Source: Heliomicrobium undosum (lineage in GTDB: Bacteria > Bacillota > Desulfitobacteriia > Heliobacteriales > Heliobacteriaceae). From it: DNA of 64,000 nucleotides. A program made the position numbers and the translations under genes. The notes beneath the pieces are model-generated. The model searched no databases, was not told the origin of the DNA, and saw only the letters and a program-made list of their open reading frames with translations. This document shows, piece after piece, positions 28,634 to 37,276 of the stretch. The stretch lies in the NCBI RefSeq assembly GCF_009877425.1, contig NZ_WXEY01000010.1, positions 61,585-125,584 of the forward strand, written 5' to 3'. Each line of letters begins with the position of its first letter. Positions within the stretch are counted from its first letter, which is position 1.

Positions 28634-31107
28634 TAAACCATGCCTCCCAAGCGTAACAAATCACGCCAACTATTCAGTCGATTGTTACGGGCGATATCGT
28701 CATCAACCTGAACGTACAACCCTTTTTTTGCGCGAGTCATAGCTACATAGAGCAAGCGTGTTTCCTCCGCAACAATCTCAGGGTTCTCGTGACCGCTTAG
28801 TTGATCAAATATGAGGTTCCGGTAGCTGAAAGTGTGCAAATGTAAGCGGTACCCTACCTGCCAGCGATCATTGTGACGAGCCAAAATCACCTGTGGGCGC
28901 CCACTGCGTAAAAAAGGATGACGTGTAATCGGTATAATCACATGCTCAAACTGAGCACCTTTCGCTTTGTGAACAGTCAGGCAGCGAAGCCTGTGTTTAC
29001 GCTGTTCTTCCGGCGCCAGTAAAGGAATTTCTGAAGTATCAGTATCCATTTTAATTCGAAGAAAGTGTGCCAATTCTATAAGCGAAACTGACGAATCTCC
29101 AAAGTGGCGACGTAAAAGGAAAAAAAGATGTTCGAGATTCATGCTATATTCTAGCGTTTTAATCTCGCTGTCTCGTTCCAACCGTGGAGAAACCTCCGGC
29201 GAACCTGCAATTTTTGACTGGAGACGAGTGAAAAAATTGACTTCAGGGCGGATATCAGCGACGATTTGTTCTAGGACATGAAGTATGGGTTTTTTTGTGA
29301 TCAACGAAAGGTATTTCTCCCAAGTACTTTCCCCACCAGTCTTTCGCCATAGTTCTTTCAAAAATAATCTATCGGGGTTAAATCCGGAAATAACTTCCCT
29401 ATAGCTTAAGGTCCGGCTTCCATAACTCGTTTGGTCTAAGGCGAACCAGTTTTTTGTAACCTCGGGATGCAATAAGGCCTGTAAAACAATATACAGTTCT
29501 CTCACCGGCGGCGAACGGTAAAAATCTCCACGCACTTCGCCTTCGCAGGGATATCCTAACTTACGACAAAGCCGAATGACTTTGTCAACATCATCGTTCG
29601 TGCGCACAATAAAAGCTGTCTCCTCTTCACCAATCTGGTCGAGCACTTCTTTTAGATGCATTTCGCGAGAGCCGTAGGCGCGAATTTTTTTCTCAGCCCT
29701 ATCATCCGTATATAAGCTATCTTCATTCGCCTTGATTAGAGCAGGACGAAGCTGCTCCTCCCGGTCGTATTTAAAATGCCTTACCTTTAGGCTCCAATTA
29801 CGGAAAAACTCGTTCATTTCCAAAAGCAGCACAGGAATCGACCGGTAGTTAAGGGCCAGATGGTACCTGTCCAGATTATCCACCAGTTTATTCAGTCCTT
29901 CACTTAACTGCCGAAAGGCCGTATAGTCGGCACCGCGAAAACGATATATACTCTGTTTTTCATCACCAACCACGAATAAACGACAGTAGGACCTCCGAAC
30001 CAACCACAATAAAAAACGAACCTGCACATCATCTGTATCCTGAAATTCATCGACAAATAGATACCGCCATGCTAAGGCTATTTTCCTTTCTCTCCCTCTC
30101 TCGGTCACCCGATCCAATTCGCGAATAAGATCAGAAATCTCCCAAGCGTTCCGTTCCCGTTTGAATAAAGATAAACGTTCATTTAAATGCTTGAGTAAAA
30201 ACAATAATAAAGGCGATAAATTGGGTTCATCATCGCCAAAATCAATTTGTTTTTCCAAGTCATTTATCAAGACACTTCGGTTGTCTAAAACCGAGTTAAC
30301 AAACAGCACCATTTCTACAACAAGATACTGCGGAATCCTCTCTATGGCTTTAAAAAGTTCGGGATTAGCCTTCGCAAAGCTATCTATGCCTTCTTCAATA
30401 ATTCGTCTTTTGTCATAAATAAAGCTGCCAATCTGTATATTACTGGAGAATCCCAATGTTCTCCCTTCAACTTCTAAAAAAGTTTTGGCAAATGCGTGAA
30501 TCGTTGATACCTTCAAAAAACGTACTTCCTGCATCCATTCTAGGTATCGACGTTGACCCGTAATTTTATAATACTTGTGAAGTCTATCAATCAGACGTTG
30601 CCGCATCTCCACAGCTGCTTCGTTAGTAAAGGTGATCATTGCAACCTGTGACAACATTAGATCTGATTGTTGATGTTTAAGAAAAAGAACCCGGTTCACC
30701 ATTGTCGACGTTTTTCCCGTACCTGCTCCCGCTATGATCATCTGATGCCTTTCGGGGGAAGCATGAGTGATTATGTATTGCTCTTTATTAAAACAAAACC
30801 TTCCGGTAACAGGTCGCGAATGGTCTGCTAAGTATTCAAATACGCTTCGATCGTGGACAACCCCATCGTAAAAGAACACGTCTTTTTGCGGCAATGGATG
30901 GTGTTCTGGTACTACATACCATTCAAACAAGTTTGCCTCAGCCGCCTCCAAAAATAGGCGGGGAATGTTCTGAGTTTCATGCCCATAGGGGGTAAACAAA
31001 TAAACCCGAACTCCGCGAGAAAGCTGCGACTTGATTTCCTCCCATCCTATATTAAAAGATTGGGAATAAATCAACAAAGAATATAATGCCTCAGCCGTGA
31101 ATTTCAC
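28633..31107 (-). CDS. UvrD/PcrA-like superfamily 1 helicase with extra N-terminal domain (first gene of cassette)
   Basis: An 824-residue protein starting at GTG with AAGGAGTC upstream. Residues 1-95 form a separate domain (VRVYLFTPYG, FEWYVVPEHHPLP) reminiscent of the phospholipase D-like fold but without an HxK pair. Helicase motifs follow: Walker A AGAGTGKTS (126-134), Walker B FVDEFQDTDD (about 352-361), GDEKQSIYRFRGAD, LNYRSIPVLL, TVHKAKGAQFEHVI and LLYVAMTRAKKGL. No C-terminal nuclease domain is present, unlike AddA/RecB. It leads a tightly overlapping three-gene operon of low GC. Confidence 0.87.
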   Translation of the reverse strand: MKFTAEALYSLLIYSQSFNIGWEEIKSQLSRGVRVYLFTPYGHETQNIPRLFLEAAEANLFEWYVVPEHHPLPQKDVFFYDGVVHDRSVFEYLADHSRPVTGRFCFNKEQYIITHASPERHQMIIAGAGTGKTSTMVNRVLFLKHQQSDLMLSQVAMITFTNEAAVEMRQRLIDRLHKYYKITGQRRYLEWMQEVRFLKVSTIHAFAKTFLEVEGRTLGFSSNIQIGSFIYDKRRIIEEGIDSFAKANPELFKAIERIPQYLVVEMVLFVNSVLDNRSVLINDLEKQIDFGDDEPNLSPLLLFLLKHLNERLSLFKRERNAWEISDLIRELDRVTERGRERKIALAWRYLFVDEFQDTDDVQVRFLLWLVRRSYCRLFVVGDEKQSIYRFRGADYTAFRQLSEGLNKLVDNLDRYHLALNYRSIPVLLLEMNEFFRNWSLKVRHFKYDREEQLRPALIKANEDSLYTDDRAEKKIRAYGSREMHLKEVLDQIGEEETAFIVRTNDDVDKVIRLCRKLGYPCEGEVRGDFYRSPPVRELYIVLQALLHPEVTKNWFALDQTSYGSRTLSYREVISGFNPDRLFLKELWRKTGGESTWEKYLSLITKKPILHVLEQIVADIRPEVNFFTRLQSKIAGSPEVSPRLERDSEIKTLEYSMNLEHLFFLLRRHFGDSSVSLIELAHFLRIKMDTDTSEIPLLAPEEQRKHRLRCLTVHKAKGAQFEHVIIPITRHPFLRSGRPQVILARHNDRWQVGYRLHLHTFSYRNLIFDQLSGHENPEIVAEETRLLYVAMTRAKKGLYVQVDDDIARNNRLNSWRDLLRLGGMV

Positions 31108-31506
31108 TTAATCCAGACTCCTTCGTCACGAAAATGAAATTTTTCCTATAGAAAGCGAATATCGTACCTACATCTCACAATTGGGGTTCATCAGAATAAT
31201 TGACACTCTAATCATATCTCAGAAGAAAAACAAATAAAATACACGGTAATTATTATAGTTAATAGTTATTTTCTTCCTTTTTGAGCTTTTTCTAAAGGTT
31301 ATCGGTATAATGGTTCCCAAGGCCAGACAGGGGTTCTTGGTTCGTTCATTCGGCGCTCTGAACGAACTTATAAAAAAATCGAATACGTAGTAAAATGGAC
31401 AAAGACAAAGATCCAAACGCAAGGTATCGTTAGAATCATTGTAATGAATCACATCGGCTCATATGATTTTAAATCATTTTAAAAAGGGTCAACAGGGGGG
31501 CTCAAA
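31108..31506. other. AT-rich intergenic region flanking the helicase cassette
   Basis: These 399 bases separate the cassette (leftward) from the coiled-coil gene (rightward) and must hold both promoters. I could not assign consensus boxes. A 9-bp perfect inverted repeat, GTTCGTTCA/TGAACGAAC, lies at 31340-31367. No convincing small gene was seen. Confidence 0.5.
31340..31367. repeat. 9-bp inverted repeat in the cassette upstream region
   Basis: Two perfect arms (31340-31348 and 31359-31367) are separated by 10 bases, with A-rich rather than T-rich sequence beyond the right arm, so it is not a terminator in that direction. An operator is possible. Confidence 0.35.
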
Positions 31507-31863
31507 ATGAGTGAAACGCTTCTCCGACAGATTCTAGACGAAGTCAAACTCACGAAGACCGACATTAGAGAGATGAAGTTAAGATTGACCGGGATTGAAG
31601 AACGGCAATCCAGGATGGAGGAACGACAAACCGTCTTGGAACAAGGGCAGTCTGAACTTTTCCAGCTGACTAGAGCGATTGAAGGCAACCTGCATGAAAC
31701 GCGGGCCGAGGTTGTTCGACTTGGTGAGCGAATGGACAGGCTCGAAGGAACCGTCACCCGGATCGCTGATCTTCAGGAAGATACGACTTTCGTCCTTAAG
31801 GAACTGAGTTACCGAACGAATAGGCATGAATCAGAAATCAGAGAACTGCGTCGAGCCAAATAA
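31507..31863 (+). CDS. Coiled-coil protein, unknown function
   Basis: A 118-residue, highly charged protein predicted to be almost entirely coiled coil: RLTGIEERQSRMEERQ, LEQGQSEL and RLGERMDRLEG show clear heptads. There is no signal or membrane segment. AACAGGGGGGCTC precedes the ATG and a terminator follows. Similar short coiled-coil proteins are common and uncharacterised in Clostridia. Confidence 0.75.
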   Translation: MSETLLRQILDEVKLTKTDIREMKLRLTGIEERQSRMEERQTVLEQGQSELFQLTRAIEGNLHETRAEVVRLGERMDRLEGTVTRIADLQEDTTFVLKELSYRTNRHESEIRELRRAK

Positions 31864-31891
31864 CTGCATAATATTTTAGACAAGACGAGAG

Positions 31892-31933
31892 AAAGCCCTT
31901 CACGGCCTCAAGACTGTGAAGGGCTTTGTATTA
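31892..31933. terminator. Terminator between the coiled-coil gene and pckA
   Basis: A perfect 12-bp stem AAAGCCCTTCAC/GTGAAGGGCTTT (31892-31903 with 31916-31927) lies between convergent genes. Confidence 0.75.
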
Positions 31934-31978
31934 TCTCGGGGTATGACTGGACGATAGCGCCGGGATATAGAGCCTAGA

Positions 31979-33514
31979 TTAGGCCTTCTCCACAGCCGCC
32001 CGGATCTCCTCCGCCAACCCAGGGAAGCGGGCCAGCCACTCGCGCCGTTCGTTGCGGAGTTTTTCCACGCGGGACTGGTACTCCTCTACGCTGTAGAAGC
32101 GGCGGGGCATGATTTCCCCGATGTCGAGGCCGGGGACGGAGACGGGGACTTCATAGCCCCAGTCGGGGTCGACGGTCCACTCGATGCCGCCCTTGGCGAT
32201 CTCCTTCATCAGCGTGGTGGAAACCTTGATGGAGAGCTTGATGCCGGCGTCGCCCTCATGGGCGCCGACGGATCCTGTATTCAACAGATAGCACTCCATA
32301 TCGGGGTTGTTGCGGAGGATCTCCAGGAGGCGTTGCCCCTCTTCCTCTTCGGGACCGACGATGAAGGGGTTAGTGCCCACTTCGCGCTTCGACTGGCCGG
32401 CCTTGGTCGGGTCGCCGGCAGAGGTTTCGATGGACTCGCCGAGCATAAAGTAGGCGGCCCCTTGGACGGGGTTCAAGCGGGCCAGCGGCGGCACGATGTC
32501 GTTGCGGCGGGTGATGAAGATGATCTTGTGGGCCTTCTGCAGGTCGATGGAGTCGTCAGAGCCGGCCACTTCTTTGCGCAGGACGATGCCGCGGCCGTTG
32601 GAGGTCAGTTCCTGGTTGAAGAAGTCGATGACGCCGCCCTCGAAGACCTTGATGTTCTCGAAGAGGGCGTTGGGGGACACAGCGGCTTCGTAGAGGACCT
32701 TCTGGGGCTTGTCGAGGCCGTCGGTCTTGATATAGAAGCCGTCTTCCGTGCCGGCGCAGAAACCGTCGGGATCCATGAGCACGATATCGTCCTGTCGGAT
32801 GATTACGCGCTCGTCGCCGGTGAGGCCGTGGTCGTGAATGGTCAGGGTGGTCTTGCCGGTGCCACTGAGGCCGAAGAGGATGAAGCCCACATCCTTCAAT
32901 TCGCCGGCGGCGTCGCGGACGCGGAGCACCTTGGAGCCGGCGTGGAGTCCCAGGCCGCCCTTCTGCTTCGTCCGGAACATGGCCATGCGCAGGAAGGATT
33001 TCTTGCACTCGCCAAAGTAGTCGGTGCCCAGGATATATGTAACGCCAGCCAGCGGGTGGCAGAAGATTACCCGCTCCGGCCACTCGGGGACGTAGATGCT
33101 GATCAGATCGGGTTCCTTGTCCTTGTCCGCAGGCGCAAACAGGGAGTGGATCCACATGGCGGGGATGCGCGCATAGGGTTCGGTGATGTAGAGGCGGCAG
33201 TGGTAGGTGTGGCCGGCGTCAAGGCCCATCTGCCGGTCGAGGCGGATGACGCTCCGGTCGGCCAGGTAGCGGTGCACCTCAGCGGCCAGAGCCGTGGCCT
33301 TCTCCAGGGAGATCCCCTGCTGGTCGACGCCCAAGGTGATCCCGTCTTCGACGAGGTAGGTTTTCTTGGCGCTGCGGTTGCGCGCTTCCGAGACGTAACA
33401 GGGACTGCCGAATTCGGTCGTGTGTTCCTCGCCCCGAGCCATTTCCCGCAGTTGCGCCGCCGTCGGGTTATCGATCAGGCGGGCAAGCTCAAGGGGTTGG
33501 CGGAAAGGATGCAT
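31979..33514 (-). CDS. pckA: Phosphoenolpyruvate carboxykinase (ATP type)
   Basis: A 511-residue enzyme interconverting oxaloacetate and phosphoenolpyruvate with ATP. The P-loop GLSGTGKTTL (about 213-222) carries the PEPCK-specific form, GTDYFGECKKSFLRMAM precedes it, and RQDDIVLMD and FITRRNDIVPP follow. The ATG at 33514 has GGAGGTGTCTATCAC upstream; the frame remains open for over 300 bases beyond it, but nothing there resembles the family. With kor and ldh it connects C4, C3 and 2-oxoglutarate metabolism. It is slightly shorter than the usual 530-540 residues. Confidence 0.93.
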   Translation of the reverse strand: MHPFRQPLELARLIDNPTAAQLREMARGEEHTTEFGSPCYVSEARNRSAKKTYLVEDGITLGVDQQGISLEKATALAAEVHRYLADRSVIRLDRQMGLDAGHTYHCRLYITEPYARIPAMWIHSLFAPADKDKEPDLISIYVPEWPERVIFCHPLAGVTYILGTDYFGECKKSFLRMAMFRTKQKGGLGLHAGSKVLRVRDAAGELKDVGFILFGLSGTGKTTLTIHDHGLTGDERVIIRQDDIVLMDPDGFCAGTEDGFYIKTDGLDKPQKVLYEAAVSPNALFENIKVFEGGVIDFFNQELTSNGRGIVLRKEVAGSDDSIDLQKAHKIIFITRRNDIVPPLARLNPVQGAAYFMLGESIETSAGDPTKAGQSKREVGTNPFIVGPEEEEGQRLLEILRNNPDMECYLLNTGSVGAHEGDAGIKLSIKVSTTLMKEIAKGGIEWTVDPDWGYEVPVSVPGLDIGEIMPRRFYSVEEYQSRVEKLRNERREWLARFPGLAEEIRAAVEKA

Positions 33515-33844
33515 GTGATAGACACCTCCATTAGTGTGGCAAACCCCCGGTCTACGGAGCGGCTTTCCCTCCCGATTGATGGTCAGGGAAAACGGGTTAC
33601 TGTTTAGGTAAAACCGGGGAAACGTCCTGCAATGGTGTCGAATCTTCGCTGATAAAAACGCTTCCTGTCGCTGCGCTTGGAAGGTTATGCCCAGAACAGC
33701 TAATTCGACACAACTATGGAGAGCCCTCCTTTTTGCGAATCTTTCATGAATACAAATAAAATGGCCCAATGGGGCCAATAGATTAAGGGCGTGCCCTTCC
33801 ATTCCTAGATTATGAGTCTCTATTCGCCAATAATGCCATACAAT
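33515..33844 (-). promoter_or_regulatory. Long upstream region of pckA with an inverted TGTCGAA pair
   Basis: About 330 bases between the psd terminator and pckA hold no gene with a ribosome site. GTGTCGAAT (33635-33643) and ATTCGACAC (33703-33711) form a perfect 9-bp inverted repeat. Each arm contains TGTCGAA, the core of the Bacillus Spo0A box, but the pair could equally be the base of an RNA stem in a leader. The regulatory role is not established from sequence. Confidence 0.4.
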
Positions 33845-33880
33845 TAAAAAAAGACCGGCCAAATATGCCGGTCTTTTTTT
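33845..33880. terminator. Intrinsic terminator of psd
   Basis: AAAAGACCGGC/GCCGGTCTTTT (33849-33859 with 33867-33877) has T-runs on both strands, and it directly follows the psd stop on the minus strand. Confidence 0.9.
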
Positions 33881-34705
33881 TCAAATAATTTTTTCCGCAA
33901 GCTCCTCGCCCATCTTCAGTCGGGTACCCGTCTCAATGCCTGGCTTCCAGCGGATGGCGCCCGGTTCGTAGAGTAGGATCACCGTCGACCCAAACTCGAA
34001 GAAGCCCAGCTCGTCCCCTTTTTCCAGATAGGGACCCTCGGTCACTGAGATCAATTTGGCCCGTTTGCGCCGGTTGATTTCGGCGTAGCCGACTCGGACG
34101 CTGCCGACCATCATGGCGCCTACCTTGATCACCGCGACCTGTCCCACATCGGTGTTCATGTAGGTGATCAACCGCTCATTGCGGGCGAAGAGGTTGGGCA
34201 CCCCGCGCACGCCCAGGTCGTTGACAGGATAAAGCCGCCCGGGCCAGTAAGCGTATCCGGTCACCCGGCCCGCCAGGGGCGCATGGATGCGGTGGTAATC
34301 GCGCGGGCTCAGGTAGATGGTGATAAACTCTCCCCCGGTAAATCGCCTGGCCTGTTCCGCGTCACCAAGGAGTTGTTCCAGCGAGTAGTTGATCCCCTTC
34401 GCCTGGATCAGGCGCCCGGCCGATGCGGTGCCCATCTGGGATACCTTACCGTCTACAGGGCTGACGACGGTCCTTTCATCAGGACAGACGGGGCGCATGC
34501 CCGGCTTCAAACGGCGGCAGAAGAAATCAGCCAACGAGCGATACTCCTGCCAGTATTTTTCCGCTTCCTCCAGGTTCACACCGTAGCGGCGGATGAACCA
34601 GGGGATGGCCCTCCGGCTCCAACGGGAAGCGGCCCACTTCCCGCTTTGGCGGGACAGCCAGGTCTGGGGCAGCATATGTAGAATGGCAAGTTTGACGCGT
34701 CGCAA
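33881..34705 (-). CDS. psd: Phosphatidylserine decarboxylase proenzyme
   Basis: A 274-residue membrane-associated enzyme making phosphatidylethanolamine. The self-cleavage site GST (Ser240, future pyruvoyl group) sits in FEFGSTVILL. VSPVDGKV, YLSPRDYHRIHAP and the catalytic Asp/His segments are in family order. I chose the TTG at 34705, which is 7 bases after AGGAGG; a TTG ten codons earlier lacks such a site. No pssA gene is adjacent. The terminator follows at once. Confidence 0.93.
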   Translation of the reverse strand: MRRVKLAILHMLPQTWLSRQSGKWAASRWSRRAIPWFIRRYGVNLEEAEKYWQEYRSLADFFCRRLKPGMRPVCPDERTVVSPVDGKVSQMGTASAGRLIQAKGINYSLEQLLGDAEQARRFTGGEFITIYLSPRDYHRIHAPLAGRVTGYAYWPGRLYPVNDLGVRGVPNLFARNERLITYMNTDVGQVAVIKVGAMMVGSVRVGYAEINRRKRAKLISVTEGPYLEKGDELGFFEFGSTVILLYEPGAIRWKPGIETGTRLKMGEELAEKII

Positions 34706-34910
34706 CCTTTTCCCTCCTGGCTGATTGTCTACCAACGTTCAGGATAACCGAGGGAGAGCAATTCTGTCAAACAAATATGTTACAATGGAAATACCAAAAG
34801 ATTGACGGCTTTTCCCGTTTAGTCTTCACCTGAACCGTCCCCATTATGGCTATTCCCTTCAAGAAAAACAATGGGAACGAACGGCAAAGGAGGTCCACCG
34901 GACCGACGCG

Positions 34911-35174
34911 TTGCCTGCCGAGATCTGGGCAGAACTGCGCCGTTCCCGCGAGAACCGTTACCGGGACGTGGACGATCGGCTGAACAGCTTGCCGGAAGAA
35001 CCGGCCCTGATCGATTTCTGCCGCCTGCTCGATCTGACGGAGGAGCTGCGCGCCTGCCGGCAGGCTGTCGGGGCCTCTCTCGAAAGTGCATCTGGTGATC
35101 ACACGCGGGAACGCGAGGCCGGCCTTGTGTCGCCTCCGGCAGGGGCCGGACATGAGGAACCATCAGGGGAATAA
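34911..35174 (+). CDS. Small charged helical protein (87 residues), unknown
   Basis: The frame encodes an acidic and arginine-rich, helix-forming N-terminal half (RYRDVDDRLNSLPEEPALI, LTEELRACRQAV) and a low-complexity tail. The composition looks coding. An AAAGGAGGT lies about 17 bases before the TTG, farther than normal, so the start is uncertain. TGTTACAAT at about 34780 could be an extended -10. A hairpin at 35256 may end it. The product is not recognised. Confidence 0.4.
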   Translation: MPAEIWAELRRSRENRYRDVDDRLNSLPEEPALIDFCRLLDLTEELRACRQAVGASLESASGDHTREREAGLVSPPAGAGHEEPSGE

Positions 35175-35255
35175 AAAATGTAGACAAAGGGTGACCGAAG
35201 ATCCAATCAAGATCAGCCTAAGAGCGACCTAACCTAAGAACGAACAAAGATCGGC

Positions 35256-35292
35256 GAAGAGACCCGCGCATACAGCGCGGGTCTCTTCTTGA
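35256..35292 (+). terminator. Hairpin terminator downstream of the 87-residue frame
   Basis: A perfect 14-bp stem (35256-35269 with 35275-35288) has a 5-base loop. Its T-tract is weak (TTCTTG). It lies about 45 bases from the convergent alkaline phosphatase stop. Confidence 0.6.
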
Positions 35293-35333
35293 ACAGCAAT
35301 CTCACGCATTCCATATAAGACATTCGAATGTAT

Positions 35334-37022
35334 CTATTTCTTGGACGCCTTCAGGGCCGCCGCGAACCGGTCGACGGCCTCCTGGGGCACGTAGACGGGG
35401 GCGTCTTCCTTGCCGCGGACGGTCAGGCCGGTCATGGTGTCCGCCTTGTCGTTGATGATGATGATGTCGGTGCTGATGGGCAGCTTGGCTTTGACGTTGT
35501 CTTTTTCAACGAAAACGACGGGGTTCTTGGCGTCGGTGACGTCGATGTCGCACTTGGCGCCCAGTTTGGCAAAGGCCTCTTTGGCGTTAACCATCAACTT
35601 TTTGTTGACATCGGCAAGATCAAAGCCCATCGCTTTGGCCATCACGCGGGCAGCATCGGTGTTGTCCACCAGTCCCGAGAGGCTGTTGGGACCGTAGCTG
35701 TAGACGATGACATCCTCGCCGGTATGGCCGTGGGTGGTCCAGCCGATGCGGGCGCGCTTGCTCACGATCCTGCCGATGCCGTAGTCGCGGTCACTGTCTT
35801 TGGCCAGCCATTTTTTCGCCTCTGCAAGTTCCTCGTCGGTCACATCGGTGATGCTGTAGTACTTGGCGATGGCTTCTTTGATCTGTTCGTCTGTGGCGTC
35901 TTTCGGCAGTTCACGGACGATGTAATCGGAGGTGCGGTTCACCTTGAGCAACGGCGACATCACCGTCTCAAGGGGCATTTTGTCGTATGATTCGTCGGAG
36001 AGGCTGTTGCCGATGGTGACGCCGCCATTGCCGTGGTCGGTGGTAACGATCAGCAGGGTGTTCTTGTCCTTTTTCGCAAAATCGAGGGCCACTTTGACGG
36101 CGCGGTCAAAGGCGTTGATGTCGCTGATCAGGCCGACAGGGTCGTTGGCGTGGGCAGACCAGTCTACTTCGCTGCCTTCGACAAAGAGGAAGAAGCCATC
36201 CTTGTCTTTGCTGAGCCTGTCGATGGCTTTTTGGGTCATCTCAGCCAGGCTCGGTTGTTTCGCCGGGTTGCGGTCGATGTCGCGATCCAGGGAGACATCG
36301 GCGAACATGCCCCAGATCTTGTCCGCCGTGGAGGCCTTCAACTTGCCGGTGTCGGTCACATAGTCGTAGCCGCGTTGCTTGATCACCTTGATCAGGTCCT
36401 GGCCGTCGGCGCGCTTTTGCCCGAGGTAGCCGGCGCCGGCGCCGAGGACGACGTCCATGTCCTGGTAGACCTGCTGTTCGGCGATCTCCTCATAATTGGA
36501 GCGCTTATACCAGTGGGCCGATGTGGCCGCCGGGGAGGCGTGCTGGATCTGGGAGGTGGAGACGATGCCGGTGGCCTTGCCCATCAGCTTGGCCCCCTCC
36601 AGGACAGTGGCGACAGGCTTGAAGGGCTCGCTGCCGCTGTATTCCTTGGCGCCGGTGATGTTGATCTTGTCGGGAAGGACCGATATGTAGCCGCTGTCGC
36701 TTTTGAATCCTGTCGAGTAGGCGGTTCCGGCAGGCGCCGAGTCGGTGATGATAGAGTTGGCGCCAAAGGTGCGTTGTAACGCCAGCTCAAAGGCGGGATC
36801 ATCGAGGGCGAGACGGGATTGGGGGTCCTTACTTTTTGCGATGTTGTACCAGCGGGTCAGGGTCGTGCCGCCGATCGAGTTGCCGTCGCTCAGCATGAAG
36901 ATGACGTTTTTCGCTTTGCCTTGGCTGGCCGAAGCGCCGGCGGCAAGGGCGGGGGTTAGGGACGTCAACAGCATGGCCGTTCCCATGACGGCGGCGAGCA
37001 TGTTTTTTGTCGCCTTGTTCAT
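35334..37022 (-). CDS. phoA: Alkaline phosphatase, secreted
   Basis: A 562-residue phosphomonoesterase. A signal peptide (basic N-terminus, hydrophobic core about 8-24, LAAGA cleavage region) directs export. D46 and the nucleophile Ser95 in TDSAPAGTA, the metal ligands in FVEGSEVDWSAHAND, TTDHGNG and WTTHGHTGED are all present. The C-terminal ~120 residues beyond the last ligand form an extra domain. AAGGAGGTCATCAA precedes the ATG. Phosphate control is likely, but no convincing Pho box was found. Confidence 0.92.
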   Translation of the reverse strand: MNKATKNMLAAVMGTAMLLTSLTPALAAGASASQGKAKNVIFMLSDGNSIGGTTLTRWYNIAKSKDPQSRLALDDPAFELALQRTFGANSIITDSAPAGTAYSTGFKSDSGYISVLPDKINITGAKEYSGSEPFKPVATVLEGAKLMGKATGIVSTSQIQHASPAATSAHWYKRSNYEEIAEQQVYQDMDVVLGAGAGYLGQKRADGQDLIKVIKQRGYDYVTDTGKLKASTADKIWGMFADVSLDRDIDRNPAKQPSLAEMTQKAIDRLSKDKDGFFLFVEGSEVDWSAHANDPVGLISDINAFDRAVKVALDFAKKDKNTLLIVTTDHGNGGVTIGNSLSDESYDKMPLETVMSPLLKVNRTSDYIVRELPKDATDEQIKEAIAKYYSITDVTDEELAEAKKWLAKDSDRDYGIGRIVSKRARIGWTTHGHTGEDVIVYSYGPNSLSGLVDNTDAARVMAKAMGFDLADVNKKLMVNAKEAFAKLGAKCDIDVTDAKNPVVFVEKDNVKAKLPISTDIIIINDKADTMTGLTVRGKEDAPVYVPQEAVDRFAAALKASKK

Positions 37023-37174
37023 TTGATGACCTCCTTAATTGGTTATCGCAGCCTACATTAGCATCATTTTGTTAAATGACGATGACGGCAGATTAAGGTT
37101 CCTTATGGTTTCATGATCTCCCGTGTTAAGTTTTTTTCCTCCTATCATCCCAACTGAAAAAGAGCGCAGATCCC

Positions 37175-37236
37175 CAAAAAAGAGCAGAGCCAACCCGGAT
37201 CTCGACAAATTGCGGCAAATCGCGGATTGGCTCTGA
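37175..37236 (-). terminator. Long-loop terminator after the LysM gene
   Basis: CAGAGCCAA/TTGGCTCTG (37185-37193 with 37227-37235) encloses a second internal pairing and is followed on the minus strand by CTCTTTTTT. Confidence 0.6.
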
Positions 37237-37276
37237 CCTCACAAATCGATTATCCTCTTGCTCCAGCTTCCGTGGG

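Noticed and set aside
33515..33862. N-terminal extension of pckA by about 116 residues
   Set aside because: GGAGGTG directly precedes the ATG at 33514, the extension has no family resemblance and it runs into the psd terminator.
37070..37129. Pho-box-like TTAACA repeats before the alkaline phosphatase gene
   Set aside because: Only two exact copies 54 bases apart plus one imperfect copy; the tight 11-base periodicity of a PhoP site is not met.
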